A stretch of 64,000 nucleotides of DNA from Alphaproteobacteria bacterium UBA3612 (GCA_002375465.1 DFLT01000002.1:141052-205051), one strand, 5' to 3'; counted from the stretch's first letter, positions 55,370-64,000 are shown. Notes: generated from the letters alone by a model not told the origin. A program made the numbers and translations.

Positions 55370-57925
55370 CTAGCCGAGGGCTTTTTTCAGGGCCTCTTGC
55401 AACTGGTCTTCATCTACCGGCTTTTGCAATACGCCGACATTGGCGAACCGCTTCGTCAGGTCGCTTCCCTCGCCATAGCCGGTCGAAAACAGAAACGGCA
55501 CCTTTCGCTCGGTCAAGGCTTCCGCCACCGGCTCGCTGGTACCGGACCCCAAATTCACGTCCAGCATGGCAAAGCGAAGTTTGTGTTTCTCCAGGGACTT
55601 CAATGCCTCTTCGACGGTTGCGGCGATGTGGACACGCTCCGCCCCCATCCGCTCAAGGGCGTTCTCGACGTCCATTGCGATGATCATATTGTCTTCCAGC
55701 AACAGAACGTCGCCAGACAAGGGCGGATGCATATCTTCCTCCTGCGGCGCGGGGGCCGGTTTGGCAGCAATGCGCGTCATGCCGTCGATCTGATCGCCGG
55801 GGATGACGAAACGGGCGCGCAGGCCCGACACGTCATAGCGGATGTCTGCCTCCCCCTTCAACTCGAAGGGGACGGAACGTTCTATGATCGTCGTTCCGAA
55901 ACCGCGCCGGGTCGGTGCAGTGACGGGCGGACCGCCGCGTTCCTGCCAGTTCACGATCAGCGCCTCTTCCTCGTCGCGGGACAGAGTTATTTCCACCGAG
56001 CCCCTGCTATCGGCCAAGCCGCCATATTTGGCGCTGTTGGTCAGAAGTTCGTGGATCACGAGCGACATTGTGGTGAACGCCTGAGGCTTCAGCAGGATAT
56101 CGGGACCGGAAATGCGCACCCGGTCGGCCTTTTCGGACAAATAGGCCGCCGCTTCGGTACGGATCAGTTCCGACAGGCTGGCGGGTGCCCATTGTTTCTT
56201 TGTAATGAGATCGTGGGCGCGGGCCAGCGCGTGGACCCGGCCGCCGATCTTTGCGGTGAAACCCTCGACATTGTCGCCCTCTGACCGCGACTGGGATATC
56301 AGGCCGCGAATCAGTGTCAGTATGTTGCGAACCCGGTGGTTCAACTCAGCGATCAGCAATTCCTGCCGCTCAGACGCCTGCTTCGCCACTCCCGCCGCGC
56401 GGTCGGTCATCTTCAGGACAACCTCCAGCAGGGTAATCCGCAGCCATTCGGAGGCGCGGATCTGCTGCGGCGTCCAGGGACGGGAACGGCCGTGCACCTC
56501 CTGTTTCCATTCGGTGAAGGAATTGCGCGGCCGTAGCTGGCCACCGCCTTCGCCCACTTCCACCGGCTTGTCAGGGTTGCCGCTCCAGGTGACAGTGTGG
56601 GCATATTCCTTGCGGAAACAGACGATATGGTCGCGCGGCTTGCGCGAAACCGGTATGGCCAGCAGCCCGGCAACGTCCGCTTCAATCGAGGCGGCGGCCG
56701 GATAGACCTCCTGCAGCCGGTCGGTCGTATAGATCTTGCTGGCGGCGGCGGTATTCAGAAAGCGGGCCAGCGGCTCGAATTCCTCGCGCGAGGGGACGGT
56801 GCCGCGCGTCTGGTACTCGCCATCGATCCACGCCGCCATGCCGTCGCATTCGCTGACGTCGCACAGGGCCTCTGCGATGGTGTCGAAATTATCCTGCAGC
56901 GTTTCGCCGCCTGCCAGCTGCGCCATCAGCCGGTCGTGCAGGTCGCGGGCCACGCTGTCATGGTCGCGCTGAGACGCAGCTTCCTTTTCCCCCAGAACGA
57001 AGGCGAACAGCTGCCCGAACAGCTCAGCCGCGCTTCTGACGTCATAGTTCAGGACGCGGGGCGACTCATGGTGACAGGCGAAGAGGCCCCACAATTTCCC
57101 CTCCCGAATGATCGAGACGGACATGGATGCGCCAACGCCCATGTTGCGCAGATATTCCAGATGGATCGGGCTGACCGCGCGCGTCGCCGACATTGTCAGG
57201 TCGAGGGCTTTGCCGTCTGGCCCCTGCTGCGGCAGGATCGGCACCGGCGTCGCATCGACATCGCTGATGATCCGCAGGGTGCTGCGCAGGTACATGCGGC
57301 GCGCCTGTTTCGGAATGTCGGTGGAGGGGAAAGCAAGCCCGAAGAAACGCTCCATATGCGCTTCTCCCGCCTCTGCAATGACGGTGCCGTGGCCTTCGCC
57401 ATCGTCCGACAGGCGATAGACCATGACACGGTCGAATCCGGTCAGCAGCTTCATCTGCCGTGCTGCTCGATCGGTCAGTTCCTGTACCGTCGTCGCGCGC
57501 GACAGGCGATCCACCATCGCACGGACGCTGGCGGCATATTCGCCCGGCGCGCCGCCACCGTGGCGTTCAGCCTCCAGGATGAAGTCGCCGCCCGCGACAT
57601 GCAGCGCGAAGTCGAACAGTTCCCCGCCCTCGACGACGGGAAGGCCGAACAGGCGTTCTACCGCATCCGGATCGATCAGCATGCGCATGCGCCGCCGCAA
57701 CGCCTCGTTCAGGGGCTTGCCCAGCAGCTGGTCCAGCGGCGTGCCGATCAGCTCCTCTGCAGCAACACCGTAGACCTCCGCGACATTGGCGCTGGCGCGG
57801 GTAACGATCCAGTCTGTGGTGAAGGCGATCAGTGTTCCGAAAGGCTGGACATGCCCCAGAAACTGTATTTCCTCCCGCTCGCAGTTCGTCAGGTCGACGG
57901 GTGCGCCGCGGCTCGGCATATCCAT
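55370..57925 (-). CDS. bphP: Bacteriophytochrome HWE histidine kinase with receiver domain
   Basis: Red/far-red photoreceptor kinase of 851 residues. Cys15 (LTNCEREEIQFLG) is the expected biliverdin attachment site. PAS (about 20-130), GAF (about 140-310, with PSTDIPKQARRMYL, the PASDIP-type motif, and SPIHLEYLRNMGV) and PHY (about 320-510, with RPRNSF tongue motif) follow. The kinase is HWE/HisKA_2 type: phospho-His in ELNHRVRNILTLIRGL, and VNWQERGGP. A C-terminal REC domain (about 735-851) has the phosphoacceptor Asp in MLDVNLGSG and the Lys in LQKPVDE. It lies 12 bp after the heme oxygenase gene that supplies its chromophore. Confidence 0.95.
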   Translation of the reverse strand: MDMPSRGAPVDLTNCEREEIQFLGHVQPFGTLIAFTTDWIVTRASANVAEVYGVAAEELIGTPLDQLLGKPLNEALRRRMRMLIDPDAVERLFGLPVVEGGELFDFALHVAGGDFILEAERHGGGAPGEYAASVRAMVDRLSRATTVQELTDRAARQMKLLTGFDRVMVYRLSDDGEGHGTVIAEAGEAHMERFFGLAFPSTDIPKQARRMYLRSTLRIISDVDATPVPILPQQGPDGKALDLTMSATRAVSPIHLEYLRNMGVGASMSVSIIREGKLWGLFACHHESPRVLNYDVRSAAELFGQLFAFVLGEKEAASQRDHDSVARDLHDRLMAQLAGGETLQDNFDTIAEALCDVSECDGMAAWIDGEYQTRGTVPSREEFEPLARFLNTAAASKIYTTDRLQEVYPAAASIEADVAGLLAIPVSRKPRDHIVCFRKEYAHTVTWSGNPDKPVEVGEGGGQLRPRNSFTEWKQEVHGRSRPWTPQQIRASEWLRITLLEVVLKMTDRAAGVAKQASERQELLIAELNHRVRNILTLIRGLISQSRSEGDNVEGFTAKIGGRVHALARAHDLITKKQWAPASLSELIRTEAAAYLSEKADRVRISGPDILLKPQAFTTMSLVIHELLTNSAKYGGLADSRGSVEITLSRDEEEALIVNWQERGGPPVTAPTRRGFGTTIIERSVPFELKGEADIRYDVSGLRARFVIPGDQIDGMTRIAAKPAPAPQEEDMHPPLSGDVLLLEDNMIIAMDVENALERMGAERVHIAATVEEALKSLEKHKLRFAMLDVNLGSGTSEPVAEALTERKVPFLFSTGYGEGSDLTKRFANVGVLQKPVDEDQLQEALKKALG

Positions 57926-57937
57926 TGGTACAAAACC

Positions 57938-58498
57938 CTAAACAATATGGGCGGCTGCCTGAGCGGCGGCCGCGAAGGTCACGAACGTCGCGCGGGCCCC
58001 GGCAAGACAGGCTGGCCTGTCCGCCACGCGAAGCTGATCCAGCGCGTTCAAGACTTTTTGGCCATGAAGATCAAGCGATTGCGCCTTAATGTAGGTTAAG
58101 GATTCATTCGTTTCCGGCGTACCGTTTCGGGCGACATGTTTGCGAATCACTCGATTGCCCATGCGCGAACCCGCCAGAACATAAACTGGCCCAACAGGAT
58201 CGCTCGCGGCAACGGGATCAAGCCGTATGGCTGGGCGAGCGTGGCCCAAGGCGGCCAGGTCGGCCAGTATCATTTCGCTCGCGGGCGGTAACGACGGCAA
58301 GCCCTTCGGCCAGTCCATGCCACCTAGCGCCGCCTCCACCGCCTCGATCGCCAACAGATGCGCAGTCAGAAAACCCGCCAGTCCGTTCGCGGTCGTCACA
58401 TCGAAGGGGGCCAAGACCGCTTCCGTATTGTCATGATCGGCGCGGGTGCCTGCGCGCAGATAGGCGCGGAGAGACTCCGGGTTCTGTGCGGAGGCCAT
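57938..58498 (-). CDS. bphO: Biliverdin-producing heme oxygenase
   Basis: Cleaves heme to biliverdin, the chromophore of bacteriophytochromes. At 186 residues it has heme-oxygenase size. The likely proximal heme ligand His22 lies in GTRADHDNTEAVL, and VGPVYVLAGSRMGNRVI is the distal-helix signature with the flexible glycines. It lies 3 bp downstream of the Trm112-type gene and 12 bp upstream of bphP. Confidence 0.9.
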   Translation of the reverse strand: MASAQNPESLRAYLRAGTRADHDNTEAVLAPFDVTTANGLAGFLTAHLLAIEAVEAALGGMDWPKGLPSLPPASEMILADLAALGHARPAIRLDPVAASDPVGPVYVLAGSRMGNRVIRKHVARNGTPETNESLTYIKAQSLDLHGQKVLNALDQLRVADRPACLAGARATFVTFAAAAQAAAHIV

Positions 58499-58501
58499 CC
58501 C

Positions 58502-58696
58502 TCAGTCCTCGATCTCGCGTGCTTCCTCGATCAACATGATCGGGATGCCGTCGCGGATCGGGTAGGCGAGACCCGCCGATTTGCTGATCAGCTCTTGCGC
58601 TTCCCGGTCGTAGCTCAACGGCTGCTTGGTCAGCGGACAGACCAGAACCTCCAGCACGCGCGGGTCGACTTCCACCTTTTCACCCCAGCCGGACAT
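58502..58696 (-). CDS. Trm112 family protein
   Basis: Small 64-residue protein of the Trm112/UPF0434 family. The motif DPRVLEVLVCPLTKQPLSYD is followed by AYPIRDGIPIMLIEEARE. Only one cysteine of the usual zinc knuckle is present. Eukaryotic Trm112 activates methyltransferases; the bacterial role is unclear. The ATG shares one base with the LON-domain gene's stop (TGATG). Confidence 0.88.
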   Translation of the reverse strand: MSGWGEKVEVDPRVLEVLVCPLTKQPLSYDREAQELISKSAGLAYPIRDGIPIMLIEEAREIED

Positions 58697-59334
58697 CAGT
58701 GCACCCCTCGGCTGCCGGGGGCCAGCGAATCGCCGGCAAAGCGCATCAGCGCCTCCAGCGTGGCGGCCCGGCGGGGCAGGTCTTCCGCCTCCAACAGGGC
58801 CTGTTTTTCCGCCGTGTCGAAGGGGCACACAGCGGACAGTGTGTTGACCAGGCTTTCATCGTCGGCCTGGTGGATCGATTCCCAATCGGCGGACAAATCC
58901 TCTGCATCCAGATAGGCGCGCAGCACTTCCTCCAGGCTTTGCCGGCTGGTCGCATCCAGGACGGTCGGCTGCCGGAAATCATCCAGGAAGTCGGAATAAT
59001 CCGCCTCTATCTGCCGATAGGCGGTGGTGGCGCTCAATTCCTGCATTGTGCGGAACCGCGTCAGGCCCGCCAGCACGATCATAAAGCGGCCGTCATCGGT
59101 TTCGGTAAACTGGTTGATTCGGCCCAGGCCCCCGATGCCATATAATTGCTCACCGTCGCGCCGTTGCACCATGCCGATCAGTCGCTCGCCTGCCATGGCG
59201 TCGCGGACCATATCCAGATAGCGCGGCTCAAAAATATTGAGGGGCAGGGTTCCACGCGGCAGCATCAGCGCACCATCCAGGGGAAAGATCGGAATGCGCC
59301 GGGGCAGGCCGTCTGCGGAAATGCTGCTCGTCAA
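58696..59334 (-). CDS. LON peptidase substrate-binding-domain protein
   Basis: A stand-alone Lon N-terminal domain of 213 residues with no protease part. The motifs RIPIFPLDGALMLPRGTLPL and NIFEPRYLDMV open the domain and GRINQFTETDDGRFMIVL lies within. A TTG at 59334, preceded by AGAGAGGG, is the best start; the longer frame to 59397 overlaps cnoX. The function is unknown, possibly protein quality control. Confidence 0.88.
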   Translation of the reverse strand: MTSSISADGLPRRIPIFPLDGALMLPRGTLPLNIFEPRYLDMVRDAMAGERLIGMVQRRDGEQLYGIGGLGRINQFTETDDGRFMIVLAGLTRFRTMQELSATTAYRQIEADYSDFLDDFRQPTVLDATSRQSLEEVLRAYLDAEDLSADWESIHQADDESLVNTLSAVCPFDTAEKQALLEAEDLPRRAATLEALMRFAGDSLAPGSRGVH

Positions 59335-59348
59335 CCGGTGTCCCTCTC

Positions 59349-60254
59349 TTATGAAAACAGAATGGCCGACAGCTTTCTTCTGGCTGCCATGACCCATGGA
59401 CTACCAACGCCCGAGGCTTCGAACAGTTCTAGCAGCTTCGTTTTTGCCGCACCTTCGCCGTGCGTACGGTCGCGGCGGATAGACTCCAGATACTGCTCGG
59501 CGGCCTCTTCGCCGCGTCCGGAACCGGCCAGCGCCTCTGCATAATCGATACGGGCGTCATGATCGTCCGGACGCTCCTCGACCACGTCCGCCAGCGCCTT
59601 CAGCTCCGATTCGTCGACCGCATTCTCGCCCAGCGCCAGCGCGGCGCGTGCCTGAACGACCTCTGCGGTGGTCGATGTTTCCGGCACACGCGCCAGCAGC
59701 GCCTTGGCCTGCTCCTCGTCGCCCAGCGCGATCAGCGACACGGCCGCGCCGCCCAGGATCTCCTCGTCCTCGGGTGCCTGCCCGATCAGCTGCGACAGGA
59801 TTTCCAGCGATTCGCGGTGCTGTCCGGCCGTCGCCAGTTCCTTTGCGCGGGCCTTCATCTCGGCCAGTTGGTCATTGGCGTCCGGCTCTCCTTCGGCGCC
59901 CAGCTTCGGCAGAATTTCGTCCAGGAACTTCGTCAACTGCGTTTCCGATCGCACCTGCGACAGGTCGGCAAGCGGCTGCCCCTTGTGAATCGCATAAATA
60001 GTGGGGACGGATTGAACCCGGAACTGCGCCGCGATGGCGGGCTGCTGATCGACATCGATCTTCACCAGCGTCACGCCCTTTGCGGCATAATCGCCGGCCA
60101 CCTTGTCCAGAATCGGGCCCACCTGCTTGCACGGACCGCACCATTCGGCGTGGAAATCCAGAATCACCAGTCCTGTCATGGACGGCTGGATCACGTCGCG
60201 CTCAAAGGCCTCGATCTGTGCGCGGTCGCCTTCGGGGGTCATCAGCGTGGCCAA
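59349..60254 (-). CDS. cnoX: Thioredoxin-TPR chaperone CnoX (YbbN)
   Basis: A 301-residue protein with an N-terminal thioredoxin domain (FHAEWCGPCKQVGPI, active site CGPC) and C-terminal TPR repeats (about 130-295). This matches CnoX, a redox chaperone protecting proteins from chlorine damage and handing them to GroEL. It starts at TTG 60254 (LATLMTPEG) after AGGAGA; the ATG further upstream is not conserved. It is first in a five-gene operon ending with bphP. Confidence 0.92.
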   Translation of the reverse strand: MATLMTPEGDRAQIEAFERDVIQPSMTGLVILDFHAEWCGPCKQVGPILDKVAGDYAAKGVTLVKIDVDQQPAIAAQFRVQSVPTIYAIHKGQPLADLSQVRSETQLTKFLDEILPKLGAEGEPDANDQLAEMKARAKELATAGQHRESLEILSQLIGQAPEDEEILGGAAVSLIALGDEEQAKALLARVPETSTTAEVVQARAALALGENAVDESELKALADVVEERPDDHDARIDYAEALAGSGRGEEAAEQYLESIRRDRTHGEGAAKTKLLELFEASGVGSPWVMAARRKLSAILFS

Positions 60255-60325
60255 GGGAACGTCTCCTGAGTCTGGTATGTGACAGCGGGGACTATATGGG
60301 CGTGCAGTCGTGAATCGCAAAGGGC

Positions 60326-60353
60326 TTGCGGTCCGGCGAATCCCCGGTTATCA
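60326..60353 (+). promoter_or_regulatory. Promoter candidate of tRNA-Gly
   Basis: TTGCGG (60326-60331), 16 bp, then TTATCA (60348-60353). This places the start about 40 bp before the tRNA. Confidence 0.45.
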
Positions 60354-60402
60354 GCGCCGCTCCCCGGAAGAGGCTCTGCCCCTTCCTCCTACGACTTGTT
60401 GA

Positions 60403-60477
60403 GCGGGCGTAGCTCAGGGGTAGAGCACAACCTTGCCAAGGTTGGGGTCGGGCGTTCGAATCGCCTCGCCCGCTCCA
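60403..60477 (+). tRNA. tRNA-Gly (anticodon GCC)
   Basis: 75 nt with encoded CCA. The acceptor stem GCGGGCG pairs with CGCCCGC, D-arm TAGCTCAGGGGTAGAGCA, anticodon loop TTGCCAA and T-arm GGCGTTCGAATCGCC are all canonical. No integrase follows directly, but the sequence beyond the 3' end is atypical. Confidence 0.96.
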
Positions 60478-60935
60478 TTTTTCTTTAGAAAATTGAACCG
60501 CTTAAGCGGATCGCAAGTTGGCGAATTCTGCTTCCCCGCTCTGTCGGTTGCTCCGGGGAAGCGCGGGGGAAGCACAAATCGGAGTTTCGTGGCGCACTCT
60601 GGCGTTTGCATTGCGACACACTGAACCTCCCGATTCCAAGGTGCAAGGATTGGTTTGGCGTGTGTCCAGCTTGGAGTGCGATCAGTGAAGGTGTCCAATC
60701 TGATTGCCCAATTCGCTTGTAATTTGAAGCGGCGGAATTTGGGCCGTTTCCGGAATGTCGGCTGTGAAGCTCCGGACAGGGCAAAGCTGACGGTCCGTTG
60801 GGTTTCTGCCTCGGCCAGTAGCCTCTCTTATTTTACACCAGACATGCCCCGCCACATTGCCGGCAAAATTCGCCGGTCATTTGTGCGGCGTCGATGCGAT
60901 TTACACGGATGCCCTTCTGCAATATCCAGCAGTAT
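60478..60935. other. Gene-free stretch after tRNA-Gly
   Basis: 458 bp with no supported gene. It contains the perfect palindrome CCGCTTAAGCGG at 60498-60509 and a weak TTTTC/GAAAA hairpin immediately after the tRNA. Such decayed DNA at a tRNA 3' end is common where elements have integrated. Confidence 0.5.
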
Positions 60936-61205
60936 ATGAGCAAACGCGACCCTAACCTTGTCACTTCCGGCCTATCGGGTAGCCAATCGAAAGATGGGGT
61001 TTCTGTCGAGGTGAACATTTTTCGTCTGGAGGACGAAGGTCAATGGACCCTCGAAGTCGTCAATGAGAAGGGTACCTCGATCGTTTGGGATGACCAGTTC
61101 GCAGATGATGACGCGGCATTCAGGGCGTTCGAGCAGGTAGTCGCTGATGAAGGTATGGCGACCTTTCTTGATAGCGCCAATGTCATCCCATTTCCCGGCC
61201 AGTGA
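60936..61205 (+). CDS. Small hypothetical protein
   Basis: An 89-residue frame starting MSKRDPNLVTSGLSGSQSKD, with alternating strands and a helix (DAAFRAFEQVVADEGMATF) ending VIPFPGQ. The composition is that of a folded acidic soluble protein rather than a random frame, and I take it as a real gene. The start could also be the ATG at 60894. No family is recognised and the upstream SD is poor. Confidence 0.6.
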   Translation: MSKRDPNLVTSGLSGSQSKDGVSVEVNIFRLEDEGQWTLEVVNEKGTSIVWDDQFADDDAAFRAFEQVVADEGMATFLDSANVIPFPGQ

Positions 61206-61524
61206 AAGTGACCAGAATTCCCGTGAACCAATCCGACGTATGAATCGTCTGACCGGCTTGGTTTCGGGCGCCGGTAGTTTAGCTGCCATATCGTGGCGAG
61301 TTCTGGGCCGCTTCGAGACAGTCTGGTTTCGGGAGCTTTCCTAAGAAAACGGACAATCCGGTCGCGATTCAAATCGCGGCGCCGTGTCCCATCCACATCG
61401 CATTCAAAGACAAGCCCACCAGCTAGCGACATAACTCACGTTCCCTGCCATTTCGAAGACAATGCCTGTCGCAATGAGGTGCAAGCGATCGCTGCCTTAC
61501 TGATTTTTATCGGAATGGTTGCGC
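61206..61524. other. Gene-free stretch
   Basis: 319 bp between the small hypothetical gene and the convergent DUF1259 gene. No frame shows coding character, and no terminator hairpin was found. Confidence 0.45.
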
Positions 61525-62442
61525 CTATCCGGTTTCGGCCTGTGCGTTACGGGCAGCAGCAATCGCCGCTGCAAGCTCTTTTGCTGGACCCACTCCCCAG
61601 TAGTGGAGGAAGTAAAACATCGGTTCACCGCCGATCATGTGGTTATGCAATGCTACGATATGGATATCCCGCTCGCGCAGTGCGCGGAGCACGGGCTGGA
61701 CTTCGTCCTCGGTCATGATGAAGTCACCATCCACGGCGGCAAGGTCGTTGGTGCCCGAGAACGCCGCCCAGGTCGTAAGCCCCATCGAACCACCGATCTC
61801 AACGCCGTGCATGCGGCCTTGGCGAGCGAAGGTGTATTTCACGACACCATCGGCGATGCTTGGCTCGGTGCCCAAGATTTCGCTCAGCGCCAGGGCTTCG
61901 ATCGTGCCGTTTGCATCCGGCGTCATGCCACCGAAACTGCGCTGCGGCGTCGGCGAGGCGGCGCGCACTTCCTTGATGGCATCCCAGACGGCTTTTACAC
62001 CCGCTGCCATCTTGGCGGTTTCCCCATGCCCGCCGATATGCATAAAATAGACCGGCGGATCGTCGAATATGAAATGATTGTGCAGCGCGGTGACGGTCAA
62101 CCCGTTGGCGAGGGCAGCGTCCATCGCGGCTGTTATCTCATCCTCGAATACGACCGTGTCGCCCATGACCATCACTCCGCCATCGACGGGTTTGAAGGCA
62201 GCCCATGAGCCGAGACCTGCCGGGGGATCGAGGCGCATGCCGTCGACCATCACCGGCACGTCGGCGCGCGTCCAACCGATGCGTGCGACCCCATCGTCGG
62301 TCATGGTGACCTCCGAGTGCGATGCCTCGAAAATCAGTGCCTCGAGATTGCCGAGATTATCCTGCGCGTGAAGAGCCGCCGACATCGCTGATAGCGATAG
62401 AGCCAAGCCGCCGACGAACAATGTTCTGCGTAATTGCTTCAT
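61525..62442 (-). CDS. DUF1259 secreted protein (LppY/LpqO-like)
   Basis: A 305-residue protein with a signal peptide (FVGGLALSLSAMSAALHAQ). It contains two related DUF1259 halves: the first with VTALHNHFIFDDPPVYFMHI, the second with HIVALHNHMIGGEPMFYFLH. Each has a His-Asn-His motif, possibly metal-binding. It is 23 bp downstream of chrA on the same strand. The DUF1259-chrA pairing recurs in bacteria, but its function is unknown to me. Confidence 0.88.
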   Translation of the reverse strand: MKQLRRTLFVGGLALSLSAMSAALHAQDNLGNLEALIFEASHSEVTMTDDGVARIGWTRADVPVMVDGMRLDPPAGLGSWAAFKPVDGGVMVMGDTVVFEDEITAAMDAALANGLTVTALHNHFIFDDPPVYFMHIGGHGETAKMAAGVKAVWDAIKEVRAASPTPQRSFGGMTPDANGTIEALALSEILGTEPSIADGVVKYTFARQGRMHGVEIGGSMGLTTWAAFSGTNDLAAVDGDFIMTEDEVQPVLRALRERDIHIVALHNHMIGGEPMFYFLHYWGVGPAKELAAAIAAARNAQAETG

Positions 62443-62465
62443 CTTAGTTCTCCTTGGATGTGATT

Positions 62466-63863
62466 TCAGGTGCCAGCCATCATTGCGAGGTAATACAGCG
62501 ACCCAATGAGTGCGCTCACGAAGAGAACGAGCAACATCCCGATCTTGAAGCGCAGCATGGCGATCAGGGCCGCAGCGGCAATGACGACGGAGGCGACGTC
62601 GATCGTGGCGAAGTCCGGCACGAGCAGGCGTGCGCCGTAACCTCGAACCTCGTCAAGCCGTGCGAAGGCAACGTGCAGCGCAAACCAGATGGCAAGGTTT
62701 AGGATCACACCGACGACTGCTGCCGTCACCGCCGAAAGCGCCGCTGTCAGAAGCTTCACGCCGCGCAGTTTTTCGATAAATGGCGCACCAAGGAAAATCC
62801 ATAGGAAGCACGGCACGAACGTGACCCACGTGACGATGACCGAAGCCGCGATGCCCGAAGCCACCGGGCCTAACATGTCTGCTTCGCGATATCCCCCCAT
62901 GAACCCCACGAATTGGACGACCTGGATCAGTGGACCCGGCGTGGTCTCCGCCATGCCCAACCCATCGAGCATTTCACCGGGGGCAAGCCAGCCATGCGTC
63001 TGCACGGCTTCCTGCGCCATATAGGCCAGCACGGCATACGCGCCCCCGAATGTCACGACCGCGAGCTTGGAGAAGAAAACCGCCAGTTCCGTGAACACGT
63101 GATTTGGGCCAACAAGAAGGATCAGCGCAATTATGGGAGCTGCCCAGATGCTGCCCCAGATCAAGGCCGTGCGGACTGCTCCGCGCCATGTAGGCTGCGC
63201 TTTCGCCATACCGCCTGTATGAAGCACGGCTTCCGGCTCGCTCTCCCCGTCCTCGGTCGTTTCACGGGCGCGAATGACCAGAAACCGTGCAGGATCGAAA
63301 TGCCCTCCAAGAAAACCGACCAACGCGGCGGCCGCGATAATCAGCGGGAAAGGTGCATCGAATGCGAATATCGCCACGAAGGCTGCGGCGGCAATCAGAT
63401 ACATGGGCCAAGTTTTCAATGCCCTTTTCCCGATGCGCAGCAGGGCCTCGATGACTATGGCGAGCACCGCCGCCTTAATGCCGAAGAAAATCGCCTGGAC
63501 GAAGCTGGCCTCCTGAAAACTGGCATAGAGCACGCTAAGCGCCATAATGCTGAGGAAGCCGGGAAGGACGAACAGGCATCCTGCGACGAGGCCACCGCGA
63601 ACGCCGTGGAGCAACCAGCCAATATAGGTGGCAAGCTGCATGGCTTCCGGTCCGGGCAGGAGCATGCAGTAATTGAGCGCATGCAGGAACCGGTTCTCCC
63701 CGATCCAGCGCTTTTCATCGACTAGAATGCGGTGCATCACCGCGATCTGGCCCGCTGGTCCACCAAAGCTCAACACGGCCACGCGCGCCCAGACACGCAC
63801 CCCTTCGGAAAACGGGATCGGAGTTTGTTCTACGGAACCTGAATTAGCGGGAGAATTCATCAA
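62466..63863 (-). CDS. chrA: Chromate efflux transporter
   Basis: Long-chain ChrA of the CHR superfamily, exporting chromate. At 465 residues it has two homologous halves of about six TM segments each. The first opens with VAVLSFGGPAGQIAVMHRIL and the CHR motif MLLPGPEAMQLATYIG. The second has AVVTFGGAYAVLAYMAQEAV and GMAETTPGPLIQVVQFVGFM. It is first of a chrA-DUF1259 operon in the variable segment after tRNA-Gly. Confidence 0.93.
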   Translation of the reverse strand: MMNSPANSGSVEQTPIPFSEGVRVWARVAVLSFGGPAGQIAVMHRILVDEKRWIGENRFLHALNYCMLLPGPEAMQLATYIGWLLHGVRGGLVAGCLFVLPGFLSIMALSVLYASFQEASFVQAIFFGIKAAVLAIVIEALLRIGKRALKTWPMYLIAAAAFVAIFAFDAPFPLIIAAAALVGFLGGHFDPARFLVIRARETTEDGESEPEAVLHTGGMAKAQPTWRGAVRTALIWGSIWAAPIIALILLVGPNHVFTELAVFFSKLAVVTFGGAYAVLAYMAQEAVQTHGWLAPGEMLDGLGMAETTPGPLIQVVQFVGFMGGYREADMLGPVASGIAASVIVTWVTFVPCFLWIFLGAPFIEKLRGVKLLTAALSAVTAAVVGVILNLAIWFALHVAFARLDEVRGYGARLLVPDFATIDVASVVIAAAALIAMLRFKIGMLLVLFVSALIGSLYYLAMMAGT

Positions 63864-64000
63864 CGCGTCCTTCGCACACAGCTCATCGAGCCGGACTTGG
63901 GCGCATTGCCTTACCGGGCGCCGGAATAAGTGCCCGAAGTCAAACTGCTAGATCATTGATCTGGTGTTGTCAAAAGCCTTACGCGAACAGTCTGCCTTGC

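Noticed and set aside
60414..60698. 95-codon frame on the - strand containing a GEAIRTPDPNLGKV stretch
   Set aside because: This is the well-known false protein made by reading a tRNA gene antisense; it overlaps tRNA-Gly.

Overview
The window reads as chromosomal DNA of an alphaproteobacterium, most likely a member of the Sphingomonadales. The evidence is high GC, the alphaproteobacterial markers DUF1013/TrcR, DUF1192 and DUF3576, a short SRP RNA with the alphaproteobacterial layout, and a bacteriophytochrome histidine kinase of the HWE type paired with a heme oxygenase. The genus is inference and was not tested by any search.

Layout. Positions 1-9085 carry a truncated LysR gene, a three-gene RND efflux operon (outer-membrane channel, adaptor, permease) divergent from a TetR regulator, and a patatin-type lipoprotein. 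Positions 9086-16018 are an accessory block. It is bounded by two copies of the 3' end of tRNA-Leu(CAG) in inverted orientation, each followed inward by a related tyrosine integrase: a broken one at the left and an intact one at the right. Between them lie a small conjugative-element-type protein and a two-gene cassette of large uncharacterised proteins, both with nuclease-like (PD-(D/E)XK) signatures. This cassette is the best candidate for an undescribed, possibly antiviral, system.

From the intact tRNA-Leu to about 60.4 kb the gene content is mostly housekeeping. It includes an epimerase-like protein, quinone oxidoreductase, thrS and infC (ATT start), an Old Yellow Enzyme, two cation:proton antiporters, a PlcP-like/Agt-like pair that may remodel membrane lipids, trcR, an acyl-CoA ligase, and the DUF3576-leuS-lptE-holA operon. 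It continues with the SRP RNA, envelope proteases and oxidoreductases, rhlE, ada, a threonine dehydratase, lolA, xth, ribA, radA, ftsK, a ubiquinone hydroxylase, and an operon running cnoX-LON-trm112-bphO-bphP, in which light sensing appears to be coupled to protein quality-control genes.

After tRNA-Gly(GCC) at 60.4 kb the content changes again: long unannotated stretches, one small conserved-looking ORF, and a chrA-DUF1259 chromate pair. This second tRNA-adjacent variable segment runs off the end of the window.

No CRISPR array, complete insertion sequence, rRNA or replication origin was recognised.
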